DNA of 64,000 bases from Antilocapra americana (taxonomy: Eukaryota > Chordata > Mammalia > Artiodactyla > Antilocapridae), in NCBI GenBank assembly GCA_007570785.1, contig ML660201.1, forward strand, positions 37,465,656-37,529,655, written 5' to 3'. Position 1 is the stretch's first letter. Every line of letters begins with the position of its first letter. A model generated the notes under the pieces. It did no database searches, was not told the origin of the DNA, and saw only the letters and a program-made list of their open reading frames with translations. The position numbers and the translations under genes were made by a program. Positions 24,175-36,356 of this stretch are shown here, piece by piece.

Positions 24175-26220
24175 TTGAGTGCATCAGTTGCATTTCAGCA
24201 TCTCCAAAGTACACTCAGACATGCAACAGTGGGTCTGTTATGTTATTTATTTTATTTTATTTCAAGAATGTTTTTGCATGGGTTATTTTAATGTGTGGAA
24301 CTTAATTAGCATTTCTTTTCATCATCCCAAAGGTCAAGACTCCCAATTCCCCTCTTGCAGTTAGAGTTTTCTAAGTATGGTAGATCCCCTCTTCCGCCTC
24401 TGGAGAGTGCTGGGCTGCTCATGGAAGGGTGTTGGAAAGGACTCAGAGTGAATGTTGGTTAGAGAGGAACTGCTGGTTTCAGAGTAGACCGTATTACTTA
24501 GATTGCATTTTAGAATGCAGTTATCAGTGGTTTTACCTTCTAAAAAATGTTGTTGCAGTACCTAGGTATAGTTCATACTTTGAACTGTTTCTGTTTGTTT
24601 GTATAGATTTTGGGTTTTTTCACAAGGTGATGGATCTTGGCTCCAGACAGGTCTTCATCCATATCAAAGTGTTGATGTGATTTTTGACCTTTTAAGTACA
24701 TTTTGTGAACCCTTAACTTGCCATGACTCTTCATGTGAATTGATTTAGTCCAGTACTCACCGTTAATTTTCCCTAAATCCTTGGAAGGGAACAAACTGAG
24801 AATTGCACCTTCTCAGGATGGTTTTCATGGCATTAAACATGGCACTATTTTCAAAGCCAACTAGCAGGTATATTTTAGTCTTGTCTCTTATGCCCTATCA
24901 TACTGGGAAGGAAGCATGTAGTGAGTTGACTTTAAGATCTGTACTTGACCTCTTTCTCAATTGACAGACATTTATTGAACATTTTCTGCTGTTATGGAAG
25001 GTTGATAAAGTATGTGCGTTCTTCATTTCTTTGAAGTCAAAGACTAGGATCTACACATTTTTCTTAGTTAGCTCCTTAGCTTTTGGGGTTGATAAATTCT
25101 GTGGTATTTGACTTGAGCTTTTTAGGAAAAGTGCAAATTAGAAATAAATAATTTATCACTATGGGCATAGAAACCCCAATAGTCAGAATTTTCAAAGTAA
25201 AAATAACTCTTTCCACTATTACAATTAATGACCCAGTATTATATTTAGACTGATGTTTTCACATTGAAATGCAATCTTGGGAAAGAAATAATAGCTATAA
25301 ACCAAGGTGTACATTATAGTATATTTGAACATCATTTCTACATTGCTTATGTTTTCAAAGGCATTTTTATACTTTGAAAGCACTGGGTTTAATGTATTAT
25401 ATATATTGGCATCATGGGAACCAAAGTGAAGTATCAGTTTGATTTAGGGTTGCTATGGAGAATATTTTAATGTTTCAATTCAGTAGTTTATAATATATTT
25501 ATGCATGCTTATATACATATACTTCAGCACATTTTTAGTTTGGTGAATGTTCTTTAATTGGCTATCAAGATTTAATAATATCCATTTGAAACAAAGCCAA
25601 TAAGCAAGAAAAAAATACACATTTCAATTTCACTTTATGAATTTGTAAGAGAAAACATTTTAAAAGAATTGCACACTTTTTCTGCATAGAAAGCTTTCCG
25701 ATCTTTTTTATATGCCTACTCATGTTATTAAGTATTCATCCTTTGATTTCCCACCTTCATTAGTTAGTATTTATAATTGCTTGGGTGTGGAGTATCTTGG
25801 CCAGCAATTTAATTACATCTAAGTTTGAAGTCACAGATAGAATGATCTTGCTCTAGTGGCATAATTTTGTCCCGGGTATGATATTCCCTTATCCTGTCTC
25901 CTAATGTTTTCTTAAAGCATGATTTCATATAAAGGTTTGGTTTAACAGTATTTAAAATAAAACAGTTCAAGAGCTGTGAACACTAGCTAACAACCAAGTT
26001 ACGATGCAACCACCAGATTTTCTCGGGATCATCTTTTATTCCTGATGGGAAAGGACAGTTCCTCTTTTGATGATCCTCTTTGTGTCTGGCACTATGCTAA
26101 TCTTTAGGTGATATTCAACTATAGTATAATACATATCTTGGTTTATATTTATTCTTTCTAATTAAATCCCTTACACTATCCTATATAAAATTTTTTTCAC
26201 CCATTGACTTAAAAGTCCTC
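24175..26220. other. long unique AT-rich stretch
   Basis: About 2 kb lacks any recognised repeat, which is the longest such run outside the 1.9-3.8 kb and 12.8-14.7 kb intervals. Open frames are short and without known motifs. Confidence 0.35.
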
Positions 26221-26224
26221 ATTT

Positions 26225-26432
26225 GTCTCCTTTAGCTTCTTGTGGCTCCTCAGGTTCCTCTGCTTGTGACACCTTAGCTCTAATCTTTGCTTCTGTCTTT
26301 CCTGCCACTTCTCTGTGTCTAAATCTGTTCTTCTTTTCTCTTATAAAAACACCAGTCCTTGGATTTAAGGCCCACCCTAAATCTTGGATGATTTCATTTT
26401 GCTAAACTTAATTATTACATCTGCAAAGATTC
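26225..26432 (-). mobile_element. MLT1-family LTR fragment
   Basis: The antisense middle of an MLT1 LTR: gcttcttgtggctcctcagg, ctctgtgtctaaatctgttc near 26311, ttataaaaacaccagtcctt near 26341 and ttattacatctgcaaagatt near 26411. Confidence 0.7.
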
Positions 26433-26439
26433 TAGGATC

Positions 26440-26562
26440 AAGTCAAAGCACAGGCTTTGGAGTTAGGAAGACCTTGTTTCTTTTTCCATTCTAGGTCTTC
26501 CCTTGCTACCTGTGAAATTCAAATGAGTCATTTATCATCTCTGAAATTGCTGTCTGTACCTT
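26440..26562 (+). mobile_element. MIR SINE
   Basis: The MIR 5' half is well preserved: caaagcacaggctttggagt near 26444, agacc near 26470 and the core ctacctgtgaaattcaaatg near 26507. Confidence 0.75.
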
Positions 26563-26564
26563 GT

Positions 26565-26925
26565 GGTGAGAACCGGAGATAATCTACTTCCAAGCTCACT
26601 CACAGGGTGGTTGGCAGGGTTTAATTCTTCTAGGGTTGTTAGTCTGTTGGTCTCAGTTCGTTGCCAAATGGGGCTCTCCATAGGGCACCTTGCTTCTTCT
26701 GATTTAGCAAGTGAGAAGATCCAGAGAAAGAGAGTGAGAAAGATGGGAATTTTCATAAACTAATCTCGCAGTAAAGATTCCAATACATGTGCCAATTTGC
26801 TTTATCGAAAAGAAGTCACTAGATCCAGTATATAATCAGAAAGAGAGAGTATTACCCACGAATGTGAATCCTGAAGGTGGGATCATCAGGAGTCATTGTA
26901 GTACCCTTCCCTCAAAGCCATTTTG
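26565..26925 (-). mobile_element. old MLT1-like LTR fragment
   Basis: Antisense blocks in order: ctacttccaagctcactcac, ggggctctccatagggcacc near 26669, gcttcttctgatttagcaag near 26692, gtcactagatccagtatata near 26815 and gggatcatcaggagtcattg near 26879. Confidence 0.6.
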
Positions 26926-26929
26926 GCAT

Positions 26930-28515
26930 TTTTCTTTGGAGTATCATCTAGTATTTCTAGCTTGGGTTATGTACTGATTTTTGTCTTCGGTTGTGTCTTC
27001 TGAGAAGAACCAAATGTCAAATTGGAATACTGAAGCATAAGAGAGTTAGAGCTGGCTTGGGAAGCCCAGAGAGTCAGGAAGAGTATCGTGATAAGAACTC
27101 CAATCAGCTGATATCCTGGTGTGTCATTATCTCCTGAATTATTTTCTTGCATGATTACATATGAACTATAGAGCTTCAGAAAGAAACCAGTATAGTAGGC
27201 CAGGAGGAAACACTATGAGCAGTCATTTAGACTGAGCCACTGCAGGGAGAATTGTTAAATGGCAGTTCTTTGAAACCACTTCAGCGAGCTATAGTTTGTA
27301 TATTTGCCGTAACCGCTGCTTGTAATAAGTCATCACAGCTATATTCTCATTCCTTGTTCTAAACACCCGGTTCTGAAACAACCATTTCAGGACGATATTC
27401 TTGGGAGAACACTGAACATCATTTCTGGGCATTTCCAATTCTACATAATTAGAATAGAAAGACTTTCAAGTCGGCTTCAGGTTTTAGCTTGTTATATAAA
27501 TAAGTTCACAGGAATCTCAAATGCTTTACAGAAATCTGACAGCAACTATAAAAGGCTTTTGAACATTTTTGTTGCCAAAGTCCCAGGGATTGCTGGAATC
27601 TTAAATAGCCCATTTTAAGCTCCAATTCAGAAGCTTTTTGTCATGTTTAATAATGTGGTGAATAATTCCCTTTCTGTTAGTCGTTTCCTCTTTTATAATC
27701 CACAAGGATCTTTGAGCCACAGAATGGATATTTTCTGGAGCTATAAATTAGAGGTCCTTTCAATCCCAAACTTAAAATGGTCTTTTAATGTACCACTTCT
27801 GTAAATCCATTTATCTAGGTCTAAAGATTCATTAAAATCCATTTAAATGAAAGCATTATAGAGTTATATGTCCAATTCAAAGGGTGATCATTTTGAAAGG
27901 AGAATGCCGTGGAAGACATTAGAAATTCCTGTGTGCCATAGGAAATTTAGAAGGAGCAAAATTATTTTACTTGGAGAGGATATTAAATATTATAACTACA
28001 TTTTTAACTTTCTCCCCCCATTTTTTAAAGTTTAGCATGGCTAGGAGTTTAGTCCAGTGACCCCTGTTAAGTCCATAGATAGTGTTCATGAGATTTGAGA
28101 ACTTGAATTGGGAAAAAAAAGTGTATCTTCATTCACATTCAATTCTAACTGGAATTTTACATTTCTTTTAAATATGAATGTAGGCATAAGACCATAGTAA
28201 TATTGGTAGAACTTGTGACTTAGTCACCAATGATAAAAACAATGTCATTTAATCATATTATGGCTATTGCAAATATCTCCAGATATCATTTGCCTTATCA
28301 TTCCTTTGCAAACATAGTAATCATTAGACTTGCTATTGGGTTTCATTGTGTGGAGTCTTATGAATAATAAAGAAGCTATATCACAGATGTGTTATATCAC
28401 AAGTATGTTTTGAAATATTCTGATAGTTATAGTTCAGTGTAATTTATGTTCTCTGTACTTCTTTATTTAAAAAATAAATCCTTAGAAGCAGTGTATAGGC
28501 TTCATCAAGTGGCCA
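26930..28515. other. repeat-free stretch, possible conserved non-coding DNA
   Basis: About 1.6 kb without a named repeat. The interval 27280-28000 is smooth AT-rich sequence with no homopolymer expansions, which is often how ancient constrained non-coding sequence looks; this is only an impression. Confidence 0.35.
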
Positions 28516-28521
28516 TCTGGT

Positions 28522-28546
28522 ACACACACACACACACACACACACA
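28522..28546. repeat. (AC)12 microsatellite
   Basis: Twelve uninterrupted AC units. Likely polymorphic. Confidence 0.96.
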
Positions 28547-28714
28547 TATTTAAAAATTACTTCCCCATTTAGGTTGTTGTATAATTAAATAATAGGCACT
28601 TTGATTAGATGGCATCCTTTAATCTTTCCACAAGCCCTGTAAAGTACCTGTATTAGGTACTTCACAGTACCTAGTACACCCGTCTTCTTACAGGTGTTGA
28701 GTCAGATTTAATTG

Positions 28715-29444
28715 ACATAACCAACCTCCAAGATGCCCTCCAATGATCCTCAGCTCACGGTGCTCACCCTCCGGTAAAGTCCCCTCCTGAACAGTGTAGG
28801 GTTGACCTCTTTGGCCAATAGACTACAGTGGCAACAACAGTGTGTGATTTATGCGGCCAGGTCACAAAAGGCTACTCACTCTGGGGGAAGCTGGTGGTGG
28901 TGGTTTAGTCACTAAGCCGTGTCTGACTCTTGCAACCCCATGGACTGTACCCCACCAGGCTCCTCTGTCCGTGGGATTCTCCAGGCAAGAATACTGGAGT
29001 GGGTTGCCATATCCTTCTCCAGGGGATCTTCCCAACCCAGGGATTGAACCCAGGACTCCTGCATTGTAGGCAGATTCTTACAACTGAGCCACCAGGGAAA
29101 CCCTGAGCTTGAGGGAAGCTAGTCAACTTATTCTTGAAAACACTTAAGCAGTCTTACAAAGAGGTCTACCAGGCAAAGAATGAGGTCTCCTTCTAGCAGC
29201 CATGACCAGCTTCTAAGCCTTGTAAGTGAGCTATCTTTGAAGTGGATCTTCCAGTCTTATTTGAGCTTACAGATGATTCAAGTACTGGTAGACATTTTGA
29301 CTCCTACCTCCCTAAAGACACTGAGCTAAGCTACTTTCAAAATTCCTGATCCACAGAAACTGTGCAAGACTATAATCCTTTATGGTTGTTTAAGGTTCCT
29401 AGGTTTGGGAAATAATTTGTTAAATGGCTATAGATAACTGACAC
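28715..29444 (+). mobile_element. old MLT1-like LTR, split by Bov-tA
   Basis: The left part runs 28715-28894 (cctccaagatgccctccaat, ttgacctctttggccaatag). The right part resumes at 29113 with gggaagctagtcaac and contains ttcctgatccacagaaactg near 29341 and an end block ggctatagataactgacaca near 29424. The two halves line up once the SINE at 28895-29112 is removed. Confidence 0.6.
28895..29112 (-). mobile_element. Bov-tA SINE with target duplication
   Basis: The antisense copy starts tggtggtttagtcactaagc and ends in the head gagccaccagggaaaccc. The host LTR sequence gggaagctgg just left of it (ending 28894) is repeated as gggaagctag at 29113-29122. Confidence 0.95.
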
Positions 29445-29734
29445 AGAGGGCTTATGGAACTTTCTTGAGGTCGGATAACTCGTAAATAACTGAGGCCAGA
29501 TAGCCATGCAGCTGTTGTTGACAGACTATGTATTTTCCCTATGTTAGCAGAACAGTGTTCTGAGATAGTCAGGTGCCCTGTGTCCCTTCCCCTCCTCTTC
29601 CTGACTTGAGTCCTCCTCTTCCTGTCACATAGCACAGGTACACAGGAATTGGCAACTGATGAAGTGTAGGTCATCTATTTCCTCACTTAATCCCCTTACA
29701 TTGTTAAAGAAAATCAAGCAATGCAATTAAGAAA

Positions 29735-30003
29735 GTAATGCTTATTAAGCAATTAATATGTATTCTCTTTGGGGTTCTAAGTATTGAAATAAATCCCAAC
29801 AATAATCATGCGTGTTAGATTTTTACCAACCTAATGGGACAAGGAAGTAAATAAAATTCACTTGATCCCCACAGTCACCTTGTCAGGAATGCAGAGAGGT
29901 GACCTGTCCCATTTTCTGGATGACTTGACTGAGTTTAATGTTAAAGGGACTTGCTAAAGCAGCATAGTTTTTTGGTGTTAGTCAAAAGTAGAACCTGCCG
30001 TTG
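29735..30003 (-). mobile_element. MIR SINE
   Basis: An almost full antisense copy: gcttattaagcaattaatat, cacagtcaccttgtcaggaa near 29870, gtgacctgtcccattttctg near 29899 and ttgctaaagcagcatagttt near 29952. It is diverged. Confidence 0.68.
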
Positions 30004-30004
30004 T

Positions 30005-30840
30005 TGATTTGAGCTAATCTATCCTGCAGATATAAAAGTATTAAAAGATAAAAGGAGAGTTACTGGGCTAATTTGCACAGCATTTATTTGAAGTAGTACC
30101 TTCTCTACTGCTATGTATATAAAAAGATTTGAGCCATTAAAATTTTTTGGAAGACCTTGAGTAAAGACCATCTTACATTTAATTTATATTCGCAAACTGG
30201 GGGAAGCTATGTGCATTGGATGGTGAATTGATCTCTAGATTATCCCTTGACCTTTTGATGACATTAAAATGAAAGAAAACTAAATGAAATGATAGATCTG
30301 CAGCGTTCTAAGCCCGTTGATATAAAAACATAATTTAAATTACCAAACACTGACTTTTCCTGTTGCGCTTCTGTCTCATTTTTAAATAACATTTTTATTA
30401 TTGTTTCTGTAGTAGATTAGCCTTTTAGTTAGAGTGAGGAGTTAAACCAAAATACATTTAAACTTGCAAATATCAGTTTATTTGAGCAAAAAACTGGGCA
30501 CTGTGAGAATATAGTAAATCACTTAGCTGATATACATTAATATTGACCATGTCCTTTGTAAGTACTTCTCTTAAAAATTCAACTCCACTCAATAAAATCT
30601 GCATCCTTTCAAGGGAGTTAGAACAGAGAAAGATAATAAAAATAATGCCCCAAATATTTTTATTTGACAGGAAATTGCTCATGATTCATGTCATTCATAA
30701 AGTTAAATCCCCTAATTTATTCAAAGCGTCTAGAAGTCATTATGAAAATGATCAGTAATCAGGCAGAAAAATAGCCAGAGAATATTGTGGCTTATTATGC
30801 TTTCCAAAAGTGGCCACAACTAGATTTCTAGTTCTTCTTT
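30005..30840. other. unique AT-rich sequence
   Basis: Two overlapping frames on opposite strands (30473-30682 and 30543-30758) have no known motif. No repeat is recognised. Confidence 0.35.
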
Positions 30841-30879
30841 CTATGCCTAAGTGAGATGCAAGGTCTGTTTCTCCTTTTC

Positions 30880-31180
30880 TTGCAGCTTGGTGGGACTTTG
30901 TGGCTAGCTATTAATAGGAGGTACCTAGTTGGCGCTCTCTCCCACTCCCTCGCTTGTTCCCATCTTTATTTCTCTCTTTCTTCCCATCCCTCCTCCCAAA
31001 CCCTCTCCTACTCCCTTCTCATTCTTCTTCCCTCTGTCTCCCCCCCACCTCTTGATTTGCTGTCCCTTGGAATCCAACCACCTTGCTGTGAGGGGACCCT
31101 AACCATGTGGAGAGGCTAGCCATGAGGTATGAACCTTCTAGCCAACAACCCCAGACAGCTGATCTCAGCTGGAAGCCAAC
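30880..31180 (+). mobile_element. MLT1-like LTR fragment (tentative)
   Basis: A CT-rich middle (30930-31060) is followed by accttgctgtgaggggaccc, accatgtggagaggctagcc near 31101 and tgatctcagctggaagccaa near 31160. These match the order in old MaLR-type LTRs, but identity is weak. Confidence 0.42.
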
Positions 31181-31189
31181 ATCAAATAA

Positions 31190-31732
31190 GCGACATGCAA
31201 AGTCCTCTTAAGAGGACTTTTCATGGGTTAAGTCAGGCTCAGCCAAGATAATCTCCCCCAAATTAAACTCAGCTGACTAGATACTTTAATTGTGTATGCA
31301 AAAATCCCTTTCCAGCAACATCTAGATTAGTGTTAGATTGAATAACTGGGGATTATAGTTCAGTTTAGCTATATTGGCATATTAAAAAGCCATCACAGGG
31401 ACAGTGAAAATGTCATAGGTTAAAAATATTGCATTAAGTATACCTCTCTCATTTTGTACTGTGACTCAAAGATATGCTTCTAGAAAGGGTGAAATGACAG
31501 ACCCCAGTAAGGATAACTCATAAACATTTTTGGCATTGTTAATGATACCTAACTGCAGTTGACATACCTTTCAAAATACTGGCAAAAGCAAAATGGAGTT
31601 TGTTCTAGTTGTTGCATTTGATACTCCATGTCTAAAATTTTATTTTCAGTGGAAGCCCTTAAACTGAGGCTTTTGCCTTGTCAATAAATAATGCTGTTAC
31701 CTGCTGTCAGTTTTTCTCCAGCTTGACTGTCA
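31190..31732. other. unique sequence
   Basis: No exon or repeat is supported between the tentative LTR and the L1. Confidence 0.35.
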
Positions 31733-32411
31733 AAGGCAATTCACTATGGAAAACAGTGTGGAGGTTCCTTAAAAAACTGCAAATAGTCCTGCCATATGAC
31801 CCAGCAATCCCACTGCTGGGCATATACACTGAGGAAACCAGAATTGAAAGAGACACTTGTACCCCAATGTTCATCGCTGCTTTATTTACAATAGCCAGGA
31901 CATGGAAGCAACCTAGATGCCCATCAACTGACGAATGGATAAGAAAGCTGTGGTACATATACACAATGGAATACTACTCAGCATTAAGGAAAAATTCATT
32001 TGAATCAGTTCTACTCAGATGGACGAAACTGGAGCCCATTATCCAGAGTGAAGTAAGCCAGAAGCAAAAACAACAATACAGTATATTAACGCATATATAT
32101 GGAATTTAGAAAGACGGTAACAAGAACCCAGAACCCAGCATGCGAGACAGCAAAAGGAATGCAGATGTATAGAATAGACTCGTAGACTTTGCGGATGAGG
32201 GTAAGGGTGGGATGACATGGGAGAAGGGCATTGAAACAAGTTAATTATCATATGTCTAATCAATCGCCAGCCCAGGATTGATGCTCGGGGCTGGTGCAGC
32301 GAGATTTCCCGGGGGGGAGGGAGGAGGGAGGGGGGTTCTGGAGGGGGAGCATATGTAAACCCATGGTGATATCATGACATTGTATGGCAAAAACAATAAA
32401 AAAAAAAAAAA
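31733..32411 (+). mobile_element. LINE-1 3' end, relatively young, 5' truncated
   Basis: ORF2 is open from about 31740 to 32109 (roughly 120 codons) with conserved C-terminal motifs such as VLPYDPAIPLLGIYTEE and WKQPRCPSTDEW. The 3' UTR follows, with a G-rich tract at 32311-32348, a final aataaa and an A14 tail at 32398-32411. ORF2 encodes the endonuclease/reverse transcriptase; only its C-terminal end is here, so the copy cannot act. Few stop codons and a long tail point to a more recent insertion than the L1M pieces. I did not find a clear target duplication. Confidence 0.93.
32311..32348 (+). other. G-quadruplex-prone tract in L1 3' UTR
   Basis: Six runs of three or more G lie within 38 bases (G7, G3, G3, G6, and later G5 with short loops between). 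L1 3' UTR polypurine tracts of this type are known to fold as quadruplexes. Confidence 0.75.
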
Positions 32412-32448
32412 GCCTGGGTTTGTGCAGATTCATGTGAGAGGTGTTGGC

Positions 32449-32462
32449 TTTTTTTTTTTTTT
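32449..32462. repeat. T14 run
   Basis: A homopolymer 37 bases past the L1 tail. It is not clearly attached to an antisense retroelement. Confidence 0.85.
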
Positions 32463-32464
32463 AA

Positions 32465-33215
32465 TGTTACACAGGTTAGGACAAAGTATCATTTTCAGAG
32501 AGTTAAAAATATGACTGTAGTACACATAAAGAACACATATGTAATAAGTTTTATTAAATCTTCAATGAGGAAACCAATGTAGTCCAGAGCATCTTGAGGA
32601 ACTGAGTACATGGGTACCCTGTACATGGGTAGTTATAAACAATTTAACAGAAGAGTGGAGTAAGCATGACACAGAAAGAGAATTCTACAATAGGACTGCT
32701 AGGTTAGATATAAGACTGGTTAATATCCTACAGGGCAGTAATAGTTTGTATAGGAGACAAAAATTTACAAGTTAACTTGTTGTTTCACAGTAGCTATACA
32801 ATAATCAAAAAGTACTTAACAAAATCAGATACAGGTCTATTCTCCTAGACAATGAAATCCTCAGTGAGTTTCTTAAATGCTACCTTAGTATCATACTGAA
32901 AGGACATTCCACCTATCAGTACCACTACTATGCTTGACTTATTTCCAAGTTTATGATAATTTTTCTTAACAAGTAACATAATACTTTTTGTATTAGAATA
33001 GATGGCACAAGATATTGTTACAAAAATCCATGTGTTATTATCCTAGAAATACCAAGAAAACAAAGGAATCCCACATGAATCTTTGAGTTCTTTCTTTGAA
33101 GTATTGTGAAAATATGGGGGTAACTTAGCAAAGAAGGTAAGAAAAATAAGTTATACAAATGTAGTGACCTATTTAAATATCCATCAGTACCATATTTTTT
33201 ATCACACGGTTTCAC
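32465..33215. other. unique AT-rich sequence
   Basis: A short direct repeat, gtacatgggta, occurs twice near 32606 and 32620. Nothing else is seen. Confidence 0.35.
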
Positions 33216-33232
33216 TTTCTAATCAGTGAAAA

Positions 33233-33447
33233 GTATTAGTCGCTCAGTCATGTCTAACATCTTTGCGATCCCATGGACTGTAGCCAGCCAGGCTTCTCTG
33301 TCCATGGAGTTCTCCAGGCAAGAATACTGGAGTGGGTAGTCATTTCCTTCTCCAGGGGATCTTCCCAACGCAGGGACTGAACTGGGGTCTCCTGCATTGT
33401 AGGTGGATTTACCATCTAATCTTTACCATCTAAGCTACCGGGGAAGC
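33233..33447 (-). mobile_element. Bov-tA SINE with diverged 15-bp target duplication
   Basis: The antisense copy starts gtattagtcgctcagtcatg and ends ctaagctaccggggaagc. Flanks 33218-33232 and 33448-33462 agree at 12 of 15 positions. Inside the head, the unit taccatctaatctt is tandemly duplicated near 33410-33433. Confidence 0.92.
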
Positions 33448-33462
33448 TCTAAACCATGAAAA

Positions 33463-34450
33463 CGGATAGTAAAACTAACAAAATTATGGTTACTTTGTAG
33501 ATGGACTGCCTTATAAATACTATCAAGTGGAATAGATTTCAGAATTAACTCAGGAGAGAAATTTGAAATTAGACCTTATCTTTAATAATCTCAGTTCTGC
33601 TACTGTCACATATTCTTGGGGCTGTATTCAGTAAGGTGATTCTGGTTTCATTAACATTTTGTCTAATTTCCACCTGAATATCTGTTTCTCATTTGTCTTT
33701 GCATTTACCATTCACCAATGTCACACATTGAACTGCAAAGATTCTTAAATGTAATTGACACCCATTTTGAAGAAAGAAGTGTTTCGTTATGAAGGATATT
33801 TTTAGGTTTATGGTAAATTTATTCTAATTTCTAGTTTGTTCTTTAGACAAATAGTGTAATATATACTGTTCTTCCTTATTCTTATTGAATATTTTCTACT
33901 AAATCTACCCTTTTACGATTCTGAAATGCCAGCCTCAGTTTTTTTATTAATTCATACTGACCCTGTGCAGAGCTGTCTGTCTCAGCTTAATGGCTGTTTA
34001 TAATATATGGATGGCATTCCCCTGCCATTAATGTTTAATGAATTGGCTCCTGATCCAATAGAGTCTAATAAAGGTAATCACTAGAATACATTGTCTTTCT
34101 GCAGTGACCTAGAAACTTTTTTATATTCCCTATTGTATACCTTTGGCCCATGGTTTCCTCTTTTGCCTTTTCCTGTGCACTTTCTTTCAACCTTATTTTC
34201 ACTGTTTAGTCCAAATATGTACATTTTCACACTTAGATTTTCTTTCCAGGTGAGAATGACTATCTTCTGTGTGGAAACTTTAATAAGTATGAGCCTACAT
34301 AATTGTTGGAAAGAAAGAAACTCTTCCTAAATATTGAAAGGATGTAGACTTACTAATGTGCATATTAATAAATATTTGAAAAAAATCAATGATTGCCCTT
34401 CCTGGCCATACCTGTAACCCAATGTTTCTTTTGTATACTCTGAGTTTGAG
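33463..34450. other. unique AT-rich sequence
   Basis: No repeat or exon is recognised. The 79-codon frame at 34091-34330 is hydrophobic by composition (TTT/CTT-rich) and has no known homolog that I recall. Confidence 0.35.
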
Positions 34451-34454
34451 GCAG

Positions 34455-34650
34455 CTGTTAAAAATGAAAGTTGGATTTTGGAATTAGGTAGTGGTAATGG
34501 GTATGTGACTTTGTAAATACAGTAAAAACCTTTGAATTTTATACTTTAAAAGGGTCTTAAGGTATGTGAATTTTGTACAGATACTCATGTATACACACAT
34601 ATGTGTGTATGGATTTTTAAGTGTATCTCAATTAAAAATATTGGGACTGC
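34455..34650 (+). mobile_element. L1M 3' terminal fragment
   Basis: Typical L1M end: ggaattaggtagtggtaatg, ttgaattttatactttaaaa near 34532, ggtatgtgaattttgtacag near 34561 and a terminal tgtatctcaattaaaaatat near 34622. Confidence 0.8.
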
Positions 34651-34654
34651 ATAC

Positions 34655-35150
34655 ATTGCAGGAGGAAAGCTGAGCATTTCCTGATATGACAAATACACGT
34701 GGACATGCATAGGCACAGACATTTTAGGTGTTATTCACTGTCATAAATAAATTCTTTCCATGTCTCTAGTGAAGGGAATTTTGATTTTCTTATGAAATCC
34801 ATGCAATTTAAAACTTTATTACTGAAGAACCTAAACCCAAGACATGTTTACACCGGTGAGCATCTCCTGTAGTCTTTTTTCATTGAGAATGACTTGACCC
34901 TGAGGGAGTTTGGCTGGGCCATCCGTTACCTCTAAACAGCCAGCCAGCTTCCCTCTATTCTTTCAAATTCAAGTCCTATTTTTGGAACTAAACCTATTTC
35001 AAACTGATGTTGTATCCACCTTGAAGCACAGTATAACTGAAGCTGTGGACTGAAATTTTAACAGCCTTAGAACTCTTCTTAGCTTCTTGCAACAGAGTTT
35101 CCTGGATCCCACTCCCAAAGAGCATCTCAAGTGACTTCTTTTAGGTAAGC
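34655..35150. other. unique sequence
   Basis: No family recognised between two L1M pieces of opposite orientation. Confidence 0.35.
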
Positions 35151-35154
35151 TTTC

Positions 35155-36355
35155 TTTAAAAATAATAATTGACTTTATTGTTTAGAACAGTTTTATGCTT
35201 ACAGAAAAGTTGAATACATAGTACAGTTTCTTTAACCCCTACCACCACCCTCTGTACATAAGCAGTTTCTCTTATTAATATCCTAGTGTGGTACTTTTCT
35301 TATAACTAATGAAACACTATTAACACATTATTATTATCTATGATCTGTAGGTTGCAAAAAGTTGACTTTTTGCATAAGTATACAGTTCTGTGACTTTTAA
35401 CAAATGTGTTTTGTTATATAAGCTGACCAACACAGTATCGTACAGAATAGTGATACTAACCTAAAAATTCTGTGTACTTCATCCCTTTCTCCTTTCCTCT
35501 GAAGCTCTGGTAACCTCTGGTCTTTTTATGTCTCTGTAGTTTTGTCTCTTCCAGACAGTCATATAGTTGGAATCATACTATGTAGCCTTTTCAGACTGAC
35601 TTCTTTCACTTCAGAATGTACATTTAAGATTCCTTCATACCTTTCCAAGAATTGGTAGTTCATTTCTTTTTATTATAGCAGAACATTCCAATTGTATGGA
35701 TGGGCCAAAGTTTGTTTATACATTCACCTATCGAAGGACATCTTGATTGCTTCCAGTTTTGAGAAATTATGCATGAAGTTGATATAGATATTCCTGAGTA
35801 GATGTAGTGCAGATGTAAGTTTTCATCTCAATTGGGTAAATGTGTAGGAGAGTGATTACTGGATTCTGTGGTAAGACTATACTGAGGCTTATGAGAAACT
35901 GCCTGTCTTCCAAAGTTTCTGTCCTACTTTACAGTCCCACCAGCAGTAAATGTGTGTTCCTTTTGCTGTGCTTCCTTGCTAGTATTTGGTTGTTTCAGAT
36001 TTTTTGATCTTAGTCATCCTAATAGTTGTTCATGATAGCTCATTGTTTTAACTTGTAGTTCCCTCATAATATGTGATGTGAAGCATCTTTTCCTATGCAT
36101 ATTTGCCACTTATGTGTATTCTTTGGTGAAGTGTCTCATTAGGTAGTTTCCCCCTTTTTAAACTGAGTTCTTTCTTACTGTTGAGTTATAGGAGTTGTTT
36201 ATATATTTTAGAAGCAAGTCCTTTATCAAATATGTGTTTTACACATATTTTTCTACCAGTTTGTGGCTTGTCTTTTCATTCCCTTTTAAGTGATTTGTAG
36301 AAGTATTTAATTTTAATGAAGTCCCACTTATGAGTGTTTCCTTTGTATCATTCAT
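35155..36355 (-). mobile_element. L1M, antisense, 3' UTR to late ORF2
   Basis: Reads in order as antisense L1M: ttgactttattgtttagaac, tctggtaacctctggtcttt near 35505, gtcatatagttggaatcata near 35559, cctttccaagaattggtagt near 35640, acattcacctatcgaaggac near 35721 and ctacttttacagtccc-type sequence near 35933. ORF2 frames are broken throughout. It is inactive and old. Confidence 0.92.
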
Positions 36356-36356
36356 T

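Noticed and set aside
28637..28680. short palindrome around gtacctgtattaggtac as a hairpin RNA
   Set aside because: Arms are only about 5-6 bases and there is no precursor-like stem.
31678..32109. 143-codon plus-strand open frame as a gene
   Set aside because: It is the C-terminal end of L1 ORF2 preceded by unrelated flanking codons.
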